Source: CAVVYV01 sp963818205
GTDB taxonomy: Bacteria > Actinomycetota > Thermoleophilia > Solirubrobacterales > 70-9
Assembly (NCBI GenBank): GCA_963818205.1
Contig: CAWFRG010000017.1
Location: 62,001-126,000, forward strand
Direction of reading: 5' to 3'
DNA length: 64,000 bases
Shown here: piece after piece, positions 1 through 8,618 of the stretch
How the letters are laid out: the number at the start of each line of letters is the position of its first letter
How positions within the stretch are numbered: position 1 is the stretch's first letter
Notes under the pieces: generated by a model
What the model saw: the letters and a program-made list of their open reading frames with translations, nothing else
Database searches by the model: none
Told to the model about the DNA's origin: nothing
Translations under genes and position numbers: made by a program

Positions 1-1551
1 CCCTGCCGACATCTGAGATGAAGCCGTCGGCCGCCGGCGACACGCGCTCGTTCCTGCTCCACGGCGTCACCGGCTCGGGCAAGACCGAGGTCTACCTGGA
101 GGCGGCCCGGGAGGCGCTGGAGCGGGGCAGGGGCGCGATCGTCCTCGTCCCGGAGATCGCCCTGACCCCGCAGACGGTGGACCGGTTTCGCCGCCGCTTC
201 GGCGAGCGGGTGGCGCTGCTCCACTCGCGGATGCCGGCTGGAGCCCGCTACGACGAGTGGCGGCGGCTGCGCTCCGGCGAGGCGCGGATCTGCGTCGGGC
301 CCCGGTCGGCGGTCTTCGCGCCGGTCGCCGACCTGGGGCTGGTTGTGGTCGACGAGGAGAACGACCCGTCCTACAAACAGGAGGGCGACCCGCGCTACGA
401 CGCCCGCGAGGTCGCCCGGCGGCGCTGCGAGCTGACCGGGGCGGTGCTGGTCTGCGGCTCGGCGACGCCCCGGCCGGAGAGCTGGCAGCAGCTCCCCAGG
501 CTCGAGCTTCCGCGGCGGGTGGACGGGCGCCTGCTGCCCGCGGTCGAGATCGTCGACATGCGGGGCGGAGTCCGCTGGCCCGCTCCACCCCCGGACGGTC
601 GAGGCCTTCGCCGAGGTGGCGCGCGAGGGCGGCAAGGCGATCCTGCTGATCAACCGCCGCGGCTGGTCCACCCACCTCGCCTGCCGTTCCTGCGGGCACG
701 CCTGGGAGTGCCCCAACTGCGACGTCTCTCTCGTCCTCCATCGCGATGGCGGCCTCCGCTGCCACCACTGCGGGCACGGGGAGCCACGGCCCGATGCCTG
801 CCCCGAGTGCTCCTCGGTGACGATCGCCAGGGTCGGCTCCGGCACCCAGCGGGTGGAGGCCGAGCTGAGCGAGTTGCTGGCGCCCCTCGAGGTCTTCCGG
901 CTCGACTCCGACAGCGCCGGGGGCGGCGGTCACGGAGAGGTCCTGCAGCGGTTCGAGCGGGCGAGCTCCGGAGTGCTGGTGGGAACCCAGATGGTCGCCA
1001 AGGGCCACGACTTCCCCGAAGTCACCCTCGGGGTCGTCCTCGACGCCGACGGGAGCCTGCGGCTGCCTGACTTCCGCGCCGAGGAGCGCACCTTCGCCCT
1101 GATCACCCAGCTCGCCGGGCGCAGCGGCCGCGGTGAGGCCGGCGGGAAGGTCCTGGTGCAGACCCTGGCCACCGGCGCCTCCTCCATCCGCCACGCCGCG
1201 GGCCACGACTCCGCCGGCTTCCTCGGCGAGGAGCTGGAGCGCCGCCGGGCCCTTCGCTACCCGCCCTTCTCCCACCTGATCGAGATCGGGCTCAGCTCGC
1301 CCGATGAGGAGCCGCTCGATGCGTCGGCCGAGGCGGTCCGGGCGCTGGCGGCCGGGCGGCTCGGGGCCGAGGACGAGCTGCTCGGCCCGGCGCCGCTCTT
1401 CCGGCGGCGCGGACGGCACCGCCGCCGGCTGCTGGTGAAGTCGACGGATCGCACCGCCGCGGTGGCCGCGGTCAGGGACGCGGTCTCGGCGGCGGTCGCC
1501 GCTCGGCTGTTGCGGGAGGTCTCGGTTTCGGTCGATGTCGACCCCCAGTAG
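1..1551 (+). CDS. priA: Primosomal protein N' (PriA), 5' end outside window, one frameshift
   Basis: PriA restarts stalled replication forks by loading the replicative helicase. The reading frame is open to the window edge and begins just before the Walker A motif (HGVTGSGKTEVYL), so the N-terminal DNA-binding part lies outside. Motif II reads DEEND instead of the usual DEEH. Eight zinc-binding cysteines are visible (CRSCGHAWECPNC, then CHHC and CPEC), followed by the GTQMVAKGHDF and QLAGRSGRG helicase motifs. The frame shifts by one base near 575: the N-terminal frame ends at VEIVDMRGG and the homologous protein resumes in the next frame at PLHPRTVEAF. An extra C in the run before the second segment would explain it. 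It is followed by def in the usual priA-def-fmt order. Confidence 0.93.
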
Positions 1552-1580
1552 CCCCGGCGGCCCGCACTACACTCGGCTCC

Positions 1581-2246
1581 ATGGCTGAGGAAAACGGCAC
1601 CACGGTCGGAGTCGCCGACGACGATCGCCCGATCGAGGTCGAGGCCCCGGAGGGCCTCGACGCCGAGGCGGCAGAGCGCCGCACGGCGGCGCTCGCCCAG
1701 GTCCGCAAGTTCGGCGACCCGGTGCTGCGCTCGGCGGCCTCGCCGGTCACCGAGTTCGATCAGGCGCTGGCCGAGGAGGCCGAGCGGATGGTCGCGCTGA
1801 TGCGCGACGGGATGGGGGTGGGGCTGGCCGCCACCCAGCTCGGCATCCTCCGCCGCCTCCTCGTCTTTCAGGCGGGCGCCGACGCGGTGCCCACCGTGCT
1901 CGTCAACCCCGAGATCGAGTGGTCGTCGGCGGAGGATTTGGCCGGCGCCGAGGAGGGCTGCCTCAGCCTCCCAGGGGTGGTGGTCGAGGTCGAACGCCCA
2001 CTCTTCATCCGGGTCCGCGGGGTCGATCAAACCGGCGAGGGGCTGCTGATCGAGGCCTCCGGGCTGGAGGCTCGGGTGCTCCAGCACGAGATCGACCATC
2101 TCGACGGGGTCCTGATGATCGACCGGACGACCCGGGAGCACCGGCGCGGCGCCCTCCGGGCCTTGCGCGAGGGCGGCACCTACGCGCCGCCGCGCGATGA
2201 CGAGCCCGATGACAGCGAGGATGACCTAGCTTCAGCGCCGGTTTGA
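1581..2246 (+). CDS. def: Peptide deformylase
   Basis: This metalloenzyme removes the formyl group from the initiator methionine of nascent proteins. All three deformylase motifs are present: GVGLAATQLG, EGCLSLPG (metal cysteine) and QHEIDHLDG (two metal histidines and the catalytic Glu). At 221 aa it is longer than the usual 165-190 aa because of an acidic N-terminal extension of about 40 residues. The ATG at 1581 lies 30 bp after priA. Its stop overlaps the TTG start of fmt by four bases, so the two are probably translationally coupled; Fmt adds the formyl group that Def removes. Confidence 0.95.
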   Translation: MAEENGTTVGVADDDRPIEVEAPEGLDAEAAERRTAALAQVRKFGDPVLRSAASPVTEFDQALAEEAERMVALMRDGMGVGLAATQLGILRRLLVFQAGADAVPTVLVNPEIEWSSAEDLAGAEEGCLSLPGVVVEVERPLFIRVRGVDQTGEGLLIEASGLEARVLQHEIDHLDGVLMIDRTTREHRRGALRALREGGTYAPPRDDEPDDSEDDLASAPV

Positions 2247-3185
2247 GGACCGCCTATCTGGGCAGCTCGGAGTTCGCCGCCGCGGTGCTCCGGCGGCTCG
2301 CCGCCAGCCCGCACGCCCCGGCGCTGGTCGTCACCCCGCCCGATCGCCCGCGAGGACGCGGGCGCCGGCTCGCCCCGCCGCCGGCGGCGGAGGCGGCCGC
2401 CGAGCTCGGCCTCGCATTGCACAAGACGGAGAGCGTCAACCGGCCCGAGTCGGTCGATGCGCTCGCCGCCGCCCGCCCCGAGGTGGTCGCGGTCTGCGCT
2501 TTCGGCCAGCTGATCAAGGAGCCGCTGCTCTCTGAGCATCTGACGCTGAACGTCCATCCCTCCCTGATTCCGCGCTGGCGCGGGGCGGCCCCGATCGAGC
2601 GCACCCTGATGGCCGGGGACGAGCGCAGCGGAGTGACGATCATGCGGGTCACCGAGGAGCTCGACGCCGGTCCGGTGGCCCTGCAGGAGGAGATCGCGGT
2701 TCGGGGCGACGACGACTACGGCTCACTTTCGGCCCGCCTCGCCGAGCTCGGCGGCGAGCATCCTGGTGCGCTCGCTCAACCGCCTGGCGGAAGGGTCCCT
2801 CGAGTTCGAAGACCAGGACGACTCGCTGGCGACCTACGCGGAGAAGGTCCGGCCCGAGGAGCGCCATCTCGACCCCGCCCGCCCGGCGGCGGAGCTGGAG
2901 CGGACGGTGCGCGCGCTCAATCCCCAGACCGGCACCCATCTCGAGCTCGACGGGGGGGAGTGGCTCGGGGTGCGGGCAGCTCGGGCGGTTGCCGAGGGAC
3001 CGCCTCCGGGCGAGATCGCCGTCGAGGGCGAGCACCTGTTGCTTGGTTGTGCCGAGGGCGCCCTTCGGCTGGATCAGGTGCAGCCTTCCGGCGGGCGCCC
3101 GATGGAGGCGGCCGAGTTCTTGCGGGGGCACTCGCCCCCTTCCCGCGCCGCTATGACTCGACCGCTAGTCTCGACACATGGCTGA
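2243..3185 (+). CDS. fmt: Methionyl-tRNA formyltransferase, one frameshift
   Basis: Fmt transfers a formyl group from 10-formyl-THF to initiator Met-tRNA. The N-terminal catalytic domain shows the family signature LNVHPSLIPRWRGAAPIE with the catalytic Asn and His. The C-terminal tRNA-binding domain (ERTVRALNPQTGTHLEL onward) is in another frame. The switch lies near 2750-2760: the first frame reaches SLSARLAELGGE and the second resumes at SILVRSLNRLAEGS. One extra base explains it. The start is TTG 2243, overlapping the def stop. The tail overlaps the next gene's start by 8 bp. Confidence 0.9.
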
Positions 3186-3450
3186 GCGAATCGACGGTGG
3201 CCTCGGCGGGCCGGACGCTCCCGAGGCGACGGAGGGCGCCCTGCGACGGCCGAACTGCCCTGGCTGCGGCGAGCCGTGGCTGCGCCCTGCGCAGCTGCCC
3301 GGCCGCTTCGTCTGCGTGAACTGCCTGAGCCGTTTCGAGCTCGTCTCCCAGTGCCCGAACTGCGGCGAGCACGGGACGATCAGCCGGATGAGCCGCACCG
3401 AGGACATGAAGTGCCAGCAGTGCGGTCACTCGATGCTTCGCTCCATCTGA
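3178..3450 (+). CDS. Small zinc-ribbon protein of unknown function
   Basis: This 90-residue protein has four CxxC pairs (CPGC, CVNC, CPNC, CQQC), enough for two zinc ribbons. Between them lie aromatic and basic residues that could bind nucleic acid or protein. There is no signal peptide or membrane segment. It overlaps the fmt stop and is followed three bases later by rpe, so it is probably cotranscribed with initiation and ribosome-related genes. I do not recognise a named family. A role in translation or RNA binding is only a guess from context. Confidence 0.75.
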   Translation: MAERIDGGLGGPDAPEATEGALRRPNCPGCGEPWLRPAQLPGRFVCVNCLSRFELVSQCPNCGEHGTISRMSRTEDMKCQQCGHSMLRSI

Positions 3451-3452
3451 CC

Positions 3453-4160
3453 TTGGAAGCGGCAACCGATACCGCCTCGACGAGTCGCCGCGAGCTTTTC
3501 GAGAGCAAGCGGGTCGCTCCCTCGATTCTCTCGGCCGACTTCTCGCAGCTGGGCACCCAGGTCGCCGAGGTGATGGCGGCCGGGGCACGCCTGATCCACG
3601 TCGACGTGATGGACGGGCATTTCGTCCCCCCGATCACGATCGGCCCGCTGGTCGCGAGCTCGATCGCCGACCAGGTGCACGATGCCGGGGGAGCGATCGA
3701 CGTCCACCTGATGATCGAGCGCCCCGAGGATCACATCGAGGAGTTCGCCAAGGCCGGGGCCGACTGCATCAGCTTCCACGCCGAGGCGACTCCTCACATC
3801 AACCGGACCCTGAATGCGATTCGCGACCTCGGCTGCCTCGCCGGGCTTGCGATCAACCCCGGCACCCCGGTGGGGGTGGTCGGCGAATCCACAGATGACG
3901 CCGACGTCTTCCTCTGCATGACCGTCAATCCGGGCTGGGGCGGGCAGCCGTTCATCGCCGACTCGCCCGACAAGCTGAGACGGCTCGCGGAGGTCGTCGG
4001 CAGCGGGACGATCGAGGCCGACGGAGGGATCGATCCCGGCACCGCCGGCCCGGTCGCCGCGGCTGGGGCCGGACTGTTCGTCGCCGGCTCCGCTGTCTTC
4101 GGCGCCGGCGATCCGGCGGCGGCCTACACGGCGATCGCCGAGGCCGCCGGCGCCCTCTAG
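3453..4160 (+). CDS. rpe: Ribulose-phosphate 3-epimerase
   Basis: Rpe interconverts ribulose 5-phosphate and xylulose 5-phosphate in the pentose phosphate pathway. The TIM-barrel signatures are intact: VAPSILSADF near the N-terminus, HVDVMDGHFVPP with metal and catalytic residues, MTVNPGWGGQPF, and EADGGIDPGTAG with the catalytic Asp. The frame is open further upstream, but TTG 3453 directly follows the zinc-ribbon stop and gives 235 aa, close to the family's 215-230. The next gene starts immediately after its stop. Confidence 0.93.
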   Translation: MEAATDTASTSRRELFESKRVAPSILSADFSQLGTQVAEVMAAGARLIHVDVMDGHFVPPITIGPLVASSIADQVHDAGGAIDVHLMIERPEDHIEEFAKAGADCISFHAEATPHINRTLNAIRDLGCLAGLAINPGTPVGVVGESTDDADVFLCMTVNPGWGGQPFIADSPDKLRRLAEVVGSGTIEADGGIDPGTAGPVAAAGAGLFVAGSAVFGAGDPAAAYTAIAEAAGAL

Positions 4161-5252
4161 GTGCCGGCCGGGGAGAACGACAGGCGTCGCCGGATGCGGG
4201 ATGCCCGCGAGGCCCTGGCGCGGTTCAGCACCTTCTCCTCCCCTGGCCACAGGGGTGAGCTCGAGCCCTTCCTGAGGCGCCTGGCGGTTCTGGTCGGGGT
4301 GATCGTCGCCGTGCTCGCGGCAGGGACGGTCGGCTTCATCCTCACCGAGGACGTCTCGGCCTGGGACGGCTTCGCCTGGACCCTGGACACGATCGCGACG
4401 ATCGGCTCGATCCCGGACCCCGACAGCACCGGGGGCCAGATCGTCAAGGTCCTCCTGATCGTGCTCGGCGTGGGTACGCTCTTCTACGCCTTGGTGACGA
4501 TCACCGAGTTCTTCGTCGCCGGTCACCTGGGCGAGATCCTCGAGGAGCGCCGAACCCTGAACAAGATCGAAGACCTCTCCGATCACCACCTGATCTGCGG
4601 ATTCGGCCGCGTCGGCAGGCAGGTCGCCCGCGACCTGAAGGCCGGCGGCTACCCCTTCGTCGTCGTCGACGATCTGTCCGAGAACAAGGAGATCGCCGAC
4701 CAGATCGGCGCTCCCTTCCTCCTCGGCAGGCCCTCGGACGACGAGATGCTTCGGGAGGCCGGGATCGACCGGGCGATCTCGGTGCTCGCCTGCGTCGACT
4801 CGGACGCCGAGAACATCTTCACCTGCCTGACCGCCAGGGAGCTGCGCTCGGACATCACGATCGTCGCCCGGGCGAGCGTCGAGGACTCCGAGAAGAAGCT
4901 CCTGCGGGCCGGCGCCGACCGGGTGATCTCGCCGTACAAGTCGAGCGGGGCCGAGATGGCGAGGCTGGCGCTCCACCCGCAGGTTGCCGGGGTCGTCGAC
5001 GTCGCACCCGAGTACCGGATGGAGGAGATCGAGGTCACCGAGGGCTGCGAGGCCGAGGGCAAGCGGATCGCCGACATCCGCGGCACCACCGCGGTCGCCG
5101 CCCTCCGGCGCGCCGATGGCAAGGTGCAGCCGCAGCCGCCGTCCAGCACGGTGCTGGGGGCGGGAGACGTGCTGGTGGCGATGGGAACCGTCGAGTCGCT
5201 GCAGCGCCTCGAGACCCTGTTCACCCCCCGCCGCGCCGAAACGACCAACTAG
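4161..5252 (+). CDS. Two-helix ion-channel protein with RCK (TrkA-N/TrkA-C) domains and an atypical filter
   Basis: The layout is that of a Kch-type channel. A first membrane helix (about residues 40-62) and a pore-loop region are followed by a second helix (about 95-118). A Rossmann RCK domain starts at HHLICGFGRVGRQVA, and a TrkA-C-like domain covers the last 90 residues. RCK domains normally gate K+ channels in response to nucleotide or ion. The odd point is the filter. Where K+ channels have T-x-x-T-V-G-Y-G-D, this protein has TIATIGSIPDP (residues 77-87), so ion selectivity is uncertain. The start is GTG 4161, directly after rpe. It is convergent with the flippase gene. Confidence 0.8.
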   Translation: MPAGENDRRRRMRDAREALARFSTFSSPGHRGELEPFLRRLAVLVGVIVAVLAAGTVGFILTEDVSAWDGFAWTLDTIATIGSIPDPDSTGGQIVKVLLIVLGVGTLFYALVTITEFFVAGHLGEILEERRTLNKIEDLSDHHLICGFGRVGRQVARDLKAGGYPFVVVDDLSENKEIADQIGAPFLLGRPSDDEMLREAGIDRAISVLACVDSDAENIFTCLTARELRSDITIVARASVEDSEKKLLRAGADRVISPYKSSGAEMARLALHPQVAGVVDVAPEYRMEEIEVTEGCEAEGKRIADIRGTTAVAALRRADGKVQPQPPSSTVLGAGDVLVAMGTVESLQRLETLFTPRRAETTN

Positions 5253-5255
5253 GCC

Positions 5256-6672
5256 CTAACTCCCCTCGTCGGCGGCCGCCAGCTGCAGCTCGACCTCCTC
5301 GCCCGAGCCCGGCTCGGGGCGGTCGGCCACCCGCGGATGGGGTTGGCGGTAGATCCAGTAGAGGAGCGCGCAGAGGGCGGTGGCCGCGCCCAGGAAGCCG
5401 ACCTCGACCCGGGTGAACTCGTCGGCGACGGTCGGCAGCGCGGTCCAGAGGACGAAGGCGATCGCGCAGCCGAGCCAGCAAACGGACGCCCGCCTCACCT
5501 GTCCCTGGGCGAGGGCGGCCTGATTGAGGGTCGCCGCGGAGAGGTAGAGCCCCATCCCAGCGGTGACGATCAGCAGATCGACCCGCTCGTAGTCGAACTT
5601 GTCGCCGAAAGCGATCTGCATCAGCTCGGGCCCGGCGATCAGCATCGCGAGCCCGACCAGCCCGGCGAAGGCGGCGATCGCCCTGATCGTCACTCGGACC
5701 GAGTCCCGGAAGTCCTCGTCCTGGCCGTGCGAGCGAAGCCGGGTGAGGTGGGGGAGAAGGCTGGTGGAGACCGCCTGGAAGAGCTGCAGCGGCGCCCTCG
5801 CGATCATCAGGATGTTGAAGATGAAGCCGGCGGCCGCGGCGCCGGAGGTGGCGTTGATGATCAGCGGCCCGGCGTTGAGGAAGGTCTGCTCGCTGAGCAT
5901 GATCAGGAAGACCGCCGCGGCGAACCCGCCGCCGTGAGCGAGGGTGAGCTCCGACCCGGAGGTGCGAGGGGGCTCCGCAGGCGAAGCCGAGGAGGCACCC
6001 GTTTCATCGGGGCGGCGGGCGCCTCCCCGGCGGGCGCCCGGGCGGCCCCCCGGCGGAGGAAGGCGAAGGGGACGACGATCGAGCGACAGGGTGGGGGCGG
6101 CGACGATCCCGAGGGCGACGGCGTCCTGGCCGGAGGCGATCCCAAGGGCGACCGCGAGCGGGAAGAGCGGTGCGCGAGACCGACTCCGAGATGATCAGCG
6201 CGGCGTAGAGGGTGAGCCGGTGGCTGCCGGCGAGGAAGCCGCGAGCGAAGTAGCTGGCGCCGTAGGCGGTGACCGCGCCGACGCCGATCCAGTAGAGGGT
6301 CTCGTTGCCGTCGAGGAGGCCGTCCTCGATCGGGCCGCGGAGGGCGAGCGCGACCACGTCGAAGCCGATCGCGACGCCGAGCTGGATCGTCGCCGCGACC
6401 CGAACCGTGTGGCCGATCGGCCGCTCGGTCGCCAGGCGCTCGGAGACCGTCCGCGAGAGCAGCTGTTCGACCGGGCGCTGGAGGACGGAGACGACGATGA
6501 AGACCGCCGACCAGAGCACCGCCACCTGTCCGTACTGATCGGGCGAGAGCTCGTGCGAGGCGATCGCGAAGTAGAGGTAGGTGATCAGCCCGGTGATCCC
6601 GACTCCGATCGAGAGCAGGCTGGCGCGCCTGCCGTAGCTGCGTGTCTCGCTGCCGCCCGTGCCGCTCGCCAT
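5256..6672 (-). CDS. MOP-superfamily flippase (polysaccharide/lipid transporter), frameshifted
   Basis: This is a multi-helix membrane protein of the MATE/Wzx/MurJ superfamily. Hydrophobic segments run from SLLSIGVGITGLITYLYF at the N-terminus to LGAATALCALLYWIYR near the end. Such proteins flip lipid-linked sugars or peptidoglycan precursors across the membrane; the substrate is not evident. Start ATG at 6672. Three frame changes (near 6178, 6085 and 6010) separate three pieces that join into one continuous flippase of about 470 aa. A copy of the dispersed repeat (5973-6007) lies inside the gene and would encode a hydrophilic loop, DETGASSASPAEPP. Confidence 0.72.
5973..6007 (+). repeat. Dispersed palindromic repeat, copy A (inside flippase gene)
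   Basis: This copy matches 8563-8597 almost exactly: a 22-base hairpin-forming core, CTCCGCAGGC followed by GAAGCCGAGGAG, then a conserved AACCCGTTT-like tail (here CACCCGTTTCAT). CTCC pairs with GGAG and AGGC with GCC around GAA. It lies within flippase coding sequence and is translated on the minus strand as a flexible Ala/Ser/Pro-rich loop. Confidence 0.7.
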
Positions 6673-6778
6673 CGGAGCGGAACAGAGTAAGGGGGCGCAA
6701 GGCCGCCCTACTTTGGAGCGAAGGCGCAGCCGTAGCGACTTAGGAGTGCGGCCGCCCGCGCCCCCGCCTGGTGGGGCG

Positions 6779-6815
6779 TACAATTACTGGCTGACTGACC
6801 AGTCAATCAGGAGGC
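6779..6815 (+). promoter_or_regulatory. Candidate promoter element, operator palindrome and RBS of the riboflavin operon
   Basis: TACAAT at 6779-6784 resembles a -10 box. It is followed at 6791-6810 by the imperfect 20-bp palindrome CTGACTGACCAGTCAATCAG (16 of 20 positions symmetric), a form typical of TetR-family operators. An AGGAGG-like ribosome site (about 6808-6814) precedes the proposed TTG start of ribD at 6821. No FMN riboswitch is visible upstream, so repressor control is a possible alternative. No clear -35 box is seen. Confidence 0.45.
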
Positions 6816-6820
6816 CTGGC

Positions 6821-7952
6821 TTGGCCACCGTCGATACCGAATTGCAAGAGGGCGCATCTGCGCAGGGCGCTCGAGCTCGCCGAGGGCGGCCGAGGCAGGG
6901 TGAGCCCGAACCCGCTGGTTGGCGCGGTCCTCGCCCGCGACCAGGAGGTGATCGGCGAGGGCTTCCACGCCGAGCTTGGCGGACTGCACGCCGAGCGCGC
7001 CGCGATCGAAGACTGCCGGGCCCGGGGCAACGACCCCGCCGGCGCCGCCCTCTACGTCACCCTCGAGCCCTGCGCCCACACGGGTCGCCAACCCCCCTGC
7101 ACGGAGGCGATCCTCGAGGCCGAGATCGCCCGGGTCGTCTACGCCTCCGAGGACCCGACCGAGAAGGCAGCGGGGCGAGGCCCGGGCATCCTTCGCGACG
7201 AGGGCACCGAGGTGGAGCTGGCCGAGGGGGCAGAGGCGACCTTGGCCCGGCTGCTCAACCAGCCCTTCCGCAAGCGGGCCCGAACCGGCCGCCCGCTGGT
7301 CACCTACAAGGCGGCGATGAGCCTCGACGGCCGAGTGGCGGCGCCGAGCGGAGACTCGCGCTGGATCTCGACCGCGGAGAGCCGCGAGCTGGTCCACCGC
7401 TGGCGGGCCGAGTGCGATGCGGTCGCCGTCGGGATCGGGACCGCGCTCGCGGACGACCCCCTGCTCACCGCCCGCACCGAGGACGCCGAACGGCAGCCGA
7501 TCCGGGTCGTCTTCGACTCCCAGGCGCGCCTGCCTCTCGACTCCGCCCTGGTCAACTCGCTCGACGAGGCGCCGCTGTTCGTGGTCTGTTCGCCGGAGGC
7601 GCCCTCGGCGCGGCGCGACGCTCTCGCCGCCGCCGGAGCCGAGGTGATCGCCGCGCCCGGGCGCGACCGCGCCTCGCGGCTCAGCGCCGCCCTCGACGAG
7701 CTCTCCCGGCGCGAGATCCAGGACCTGCTCCTGGAGGGCGGCCCAACCCTCGCCGGGGCCCTCTTCGACGCCGGCGAGATCGACGCGATGAGGTTGTTCA
7801 TCGCGCCGCTGGTGGTCGGCGCGGCCGAGGCGCGCGCGGTGCTCGAGGGCGAGGGGGCGCGGAGGATCGCCGAGGGCCTGCGGCCCCTGGCAACCACCTA
7901 TGAGCCGATCGGCGAGGACCTTCTGATCAGCAGCCGCCTACGCGAGTGGTAA
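6821..7952 (+). CDS. ribD: Riboflavin biosynthesis deaminase/reductase RibD, frameshift near the start
   Basis: This bifunctional enzyme deaminates diamino-hydroxy-ribosylaminopyrimidine phosphate and reduces the sugar. The deaminase zinc motifs are HAE (LGGLHAERAA) and the CxxxxxxxxC segment EPCAHTGRQPPC. The reductase domain begins near RPLVTYKAAMSLDGR. The frame that begins at GTG 6900 lacks the first helix. A continuous N-terminus (MATVDTELQEAHLRRALELA) appears if one G is removed from the GGG at 6850-6852, giving TTG 6821 as the start behind a good RBS. First gene of ribD-ribE-ribBA-ribH. Confidence 0.93.
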
Positions 7953-7963
7953 GCGATCCGCTG

Positions 7964-8596
7964 ATGTTCACCGGGATCATCTCCGAGCTGGGCGATGTCG
8001 AGTCGGTCGAGACCGGGGCCGAGGGCGCCCGCATCCGGATCAAGGCGGCGCTCGCCTCAGAGCTCGCCGAGGGCGACTCGGTGGCGGTCAACGGCGCCTG
8101 TCTCACCGCGACCTCCGCCGGTGGCGGAGCTTTCGAGGCCGACGTGATGCGCCAGACCCTCGGCCTTACCACCCTGGGGGAGCTGGCGCCCTCGGCGGCG
8201 GTCAACCTGGAGCTGCCGCTTCGCCCCAGCGACAGGATCGGCGGCCACATCGTCCAGGGGCACATCGACGGGACCGCGACCGTTGCGGGCTCCGAGGAGG
8301 ACGGCTTCGCCCGGCGGCTACGGTTGGAGCTGCCCGACGAGCTCCTCGAGTACGTGGTCGAGCATGGTTCGATCGCGATCGAGGGTGTCAGCCTGACGAT
8401 CGCCGCCCTCGGCGACAACTGGATCGAGGTCTCGCTGATCCCGGAGACTCTCGAGCGCACCACCCTGGGCGCACTCCGGCAGGGCGACATGGTCAACATC
8501 GAGTCCGACCTGATAGCGCGGTATGTGCGGCGGATGGTGCCGAGCGTGTTTCCGCGAGGGTCCTCCGCAGGCGAAGCCGAGGAGCAACCCGTTTAA
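7964..8596 (+). CDS. ribE: Riboflavin synthase alpha chain
   Basis: It dismutates two 6,7-dimethyl-8-ribityllumazine molecules to riboflavin. The two tandem lumazine-binding domains each start with a characteristic motif: MFTGIISELG at the N-terminus and GGHIVQGHIDG at the junction. VNGACLT and IEGVSLTI mark equivalent sites in each half. I chose ATG 7964 because MFTGII is the conserved start; an in-frame GTG lies at 7946. The C-terminal residues RGSSAGEAEEQPV come from a dispersed palindromic repeat (8563-8597), so the gene ends inside that repeat. Confidence 0.95.
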   Translation: MFTGIISELGDVESVETGAEGARIRIKAALASELAEGDSVAVNGACLTATSAGGGAFEADVMRQTLGLTTLGELAPSAAVNLELPLRPSDRIGGHIVQGHIDGTATVAGSEEDGFARRLRLELPDELLEYVVEHGSIAIEGVSLTIAALGDNWIEVSLIPETLERTTLGALRQGDMVNIESDLIARYVRRMVPSVFPRGSSAGEAEEQPV

Positions 8597-8597
8597 T
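8563..8597 (+). repeat. Dispersed palindromic repeat, copy B (3' end of ribE)
   Basis: The 22-base core is identical to copy A, followed by CAACCCGTTTAAT. It supplies the last 11 or so codons and the stop of ribE. In copy A the same DNA is read on the opposite strand as part of a different protein. Confidence 0.7.
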
Positions 8598-8618
8598 GAG
8601 AACCGAAGAGGAGCACTG

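Noticed and set aside
67..1419. 450-codon minus-strand open frame opposite priA
   Set aside because: Antisense shadow in GC-rich DNA; low-complexity composition, while the plus strand carries clear PriA motifs.
3426..4976. 516-codon minus-strand open frame over rpe and the channel gene
   Set aside because: Asp/Gly/His-rich antisense translation of two recognised genes; no family motifs.
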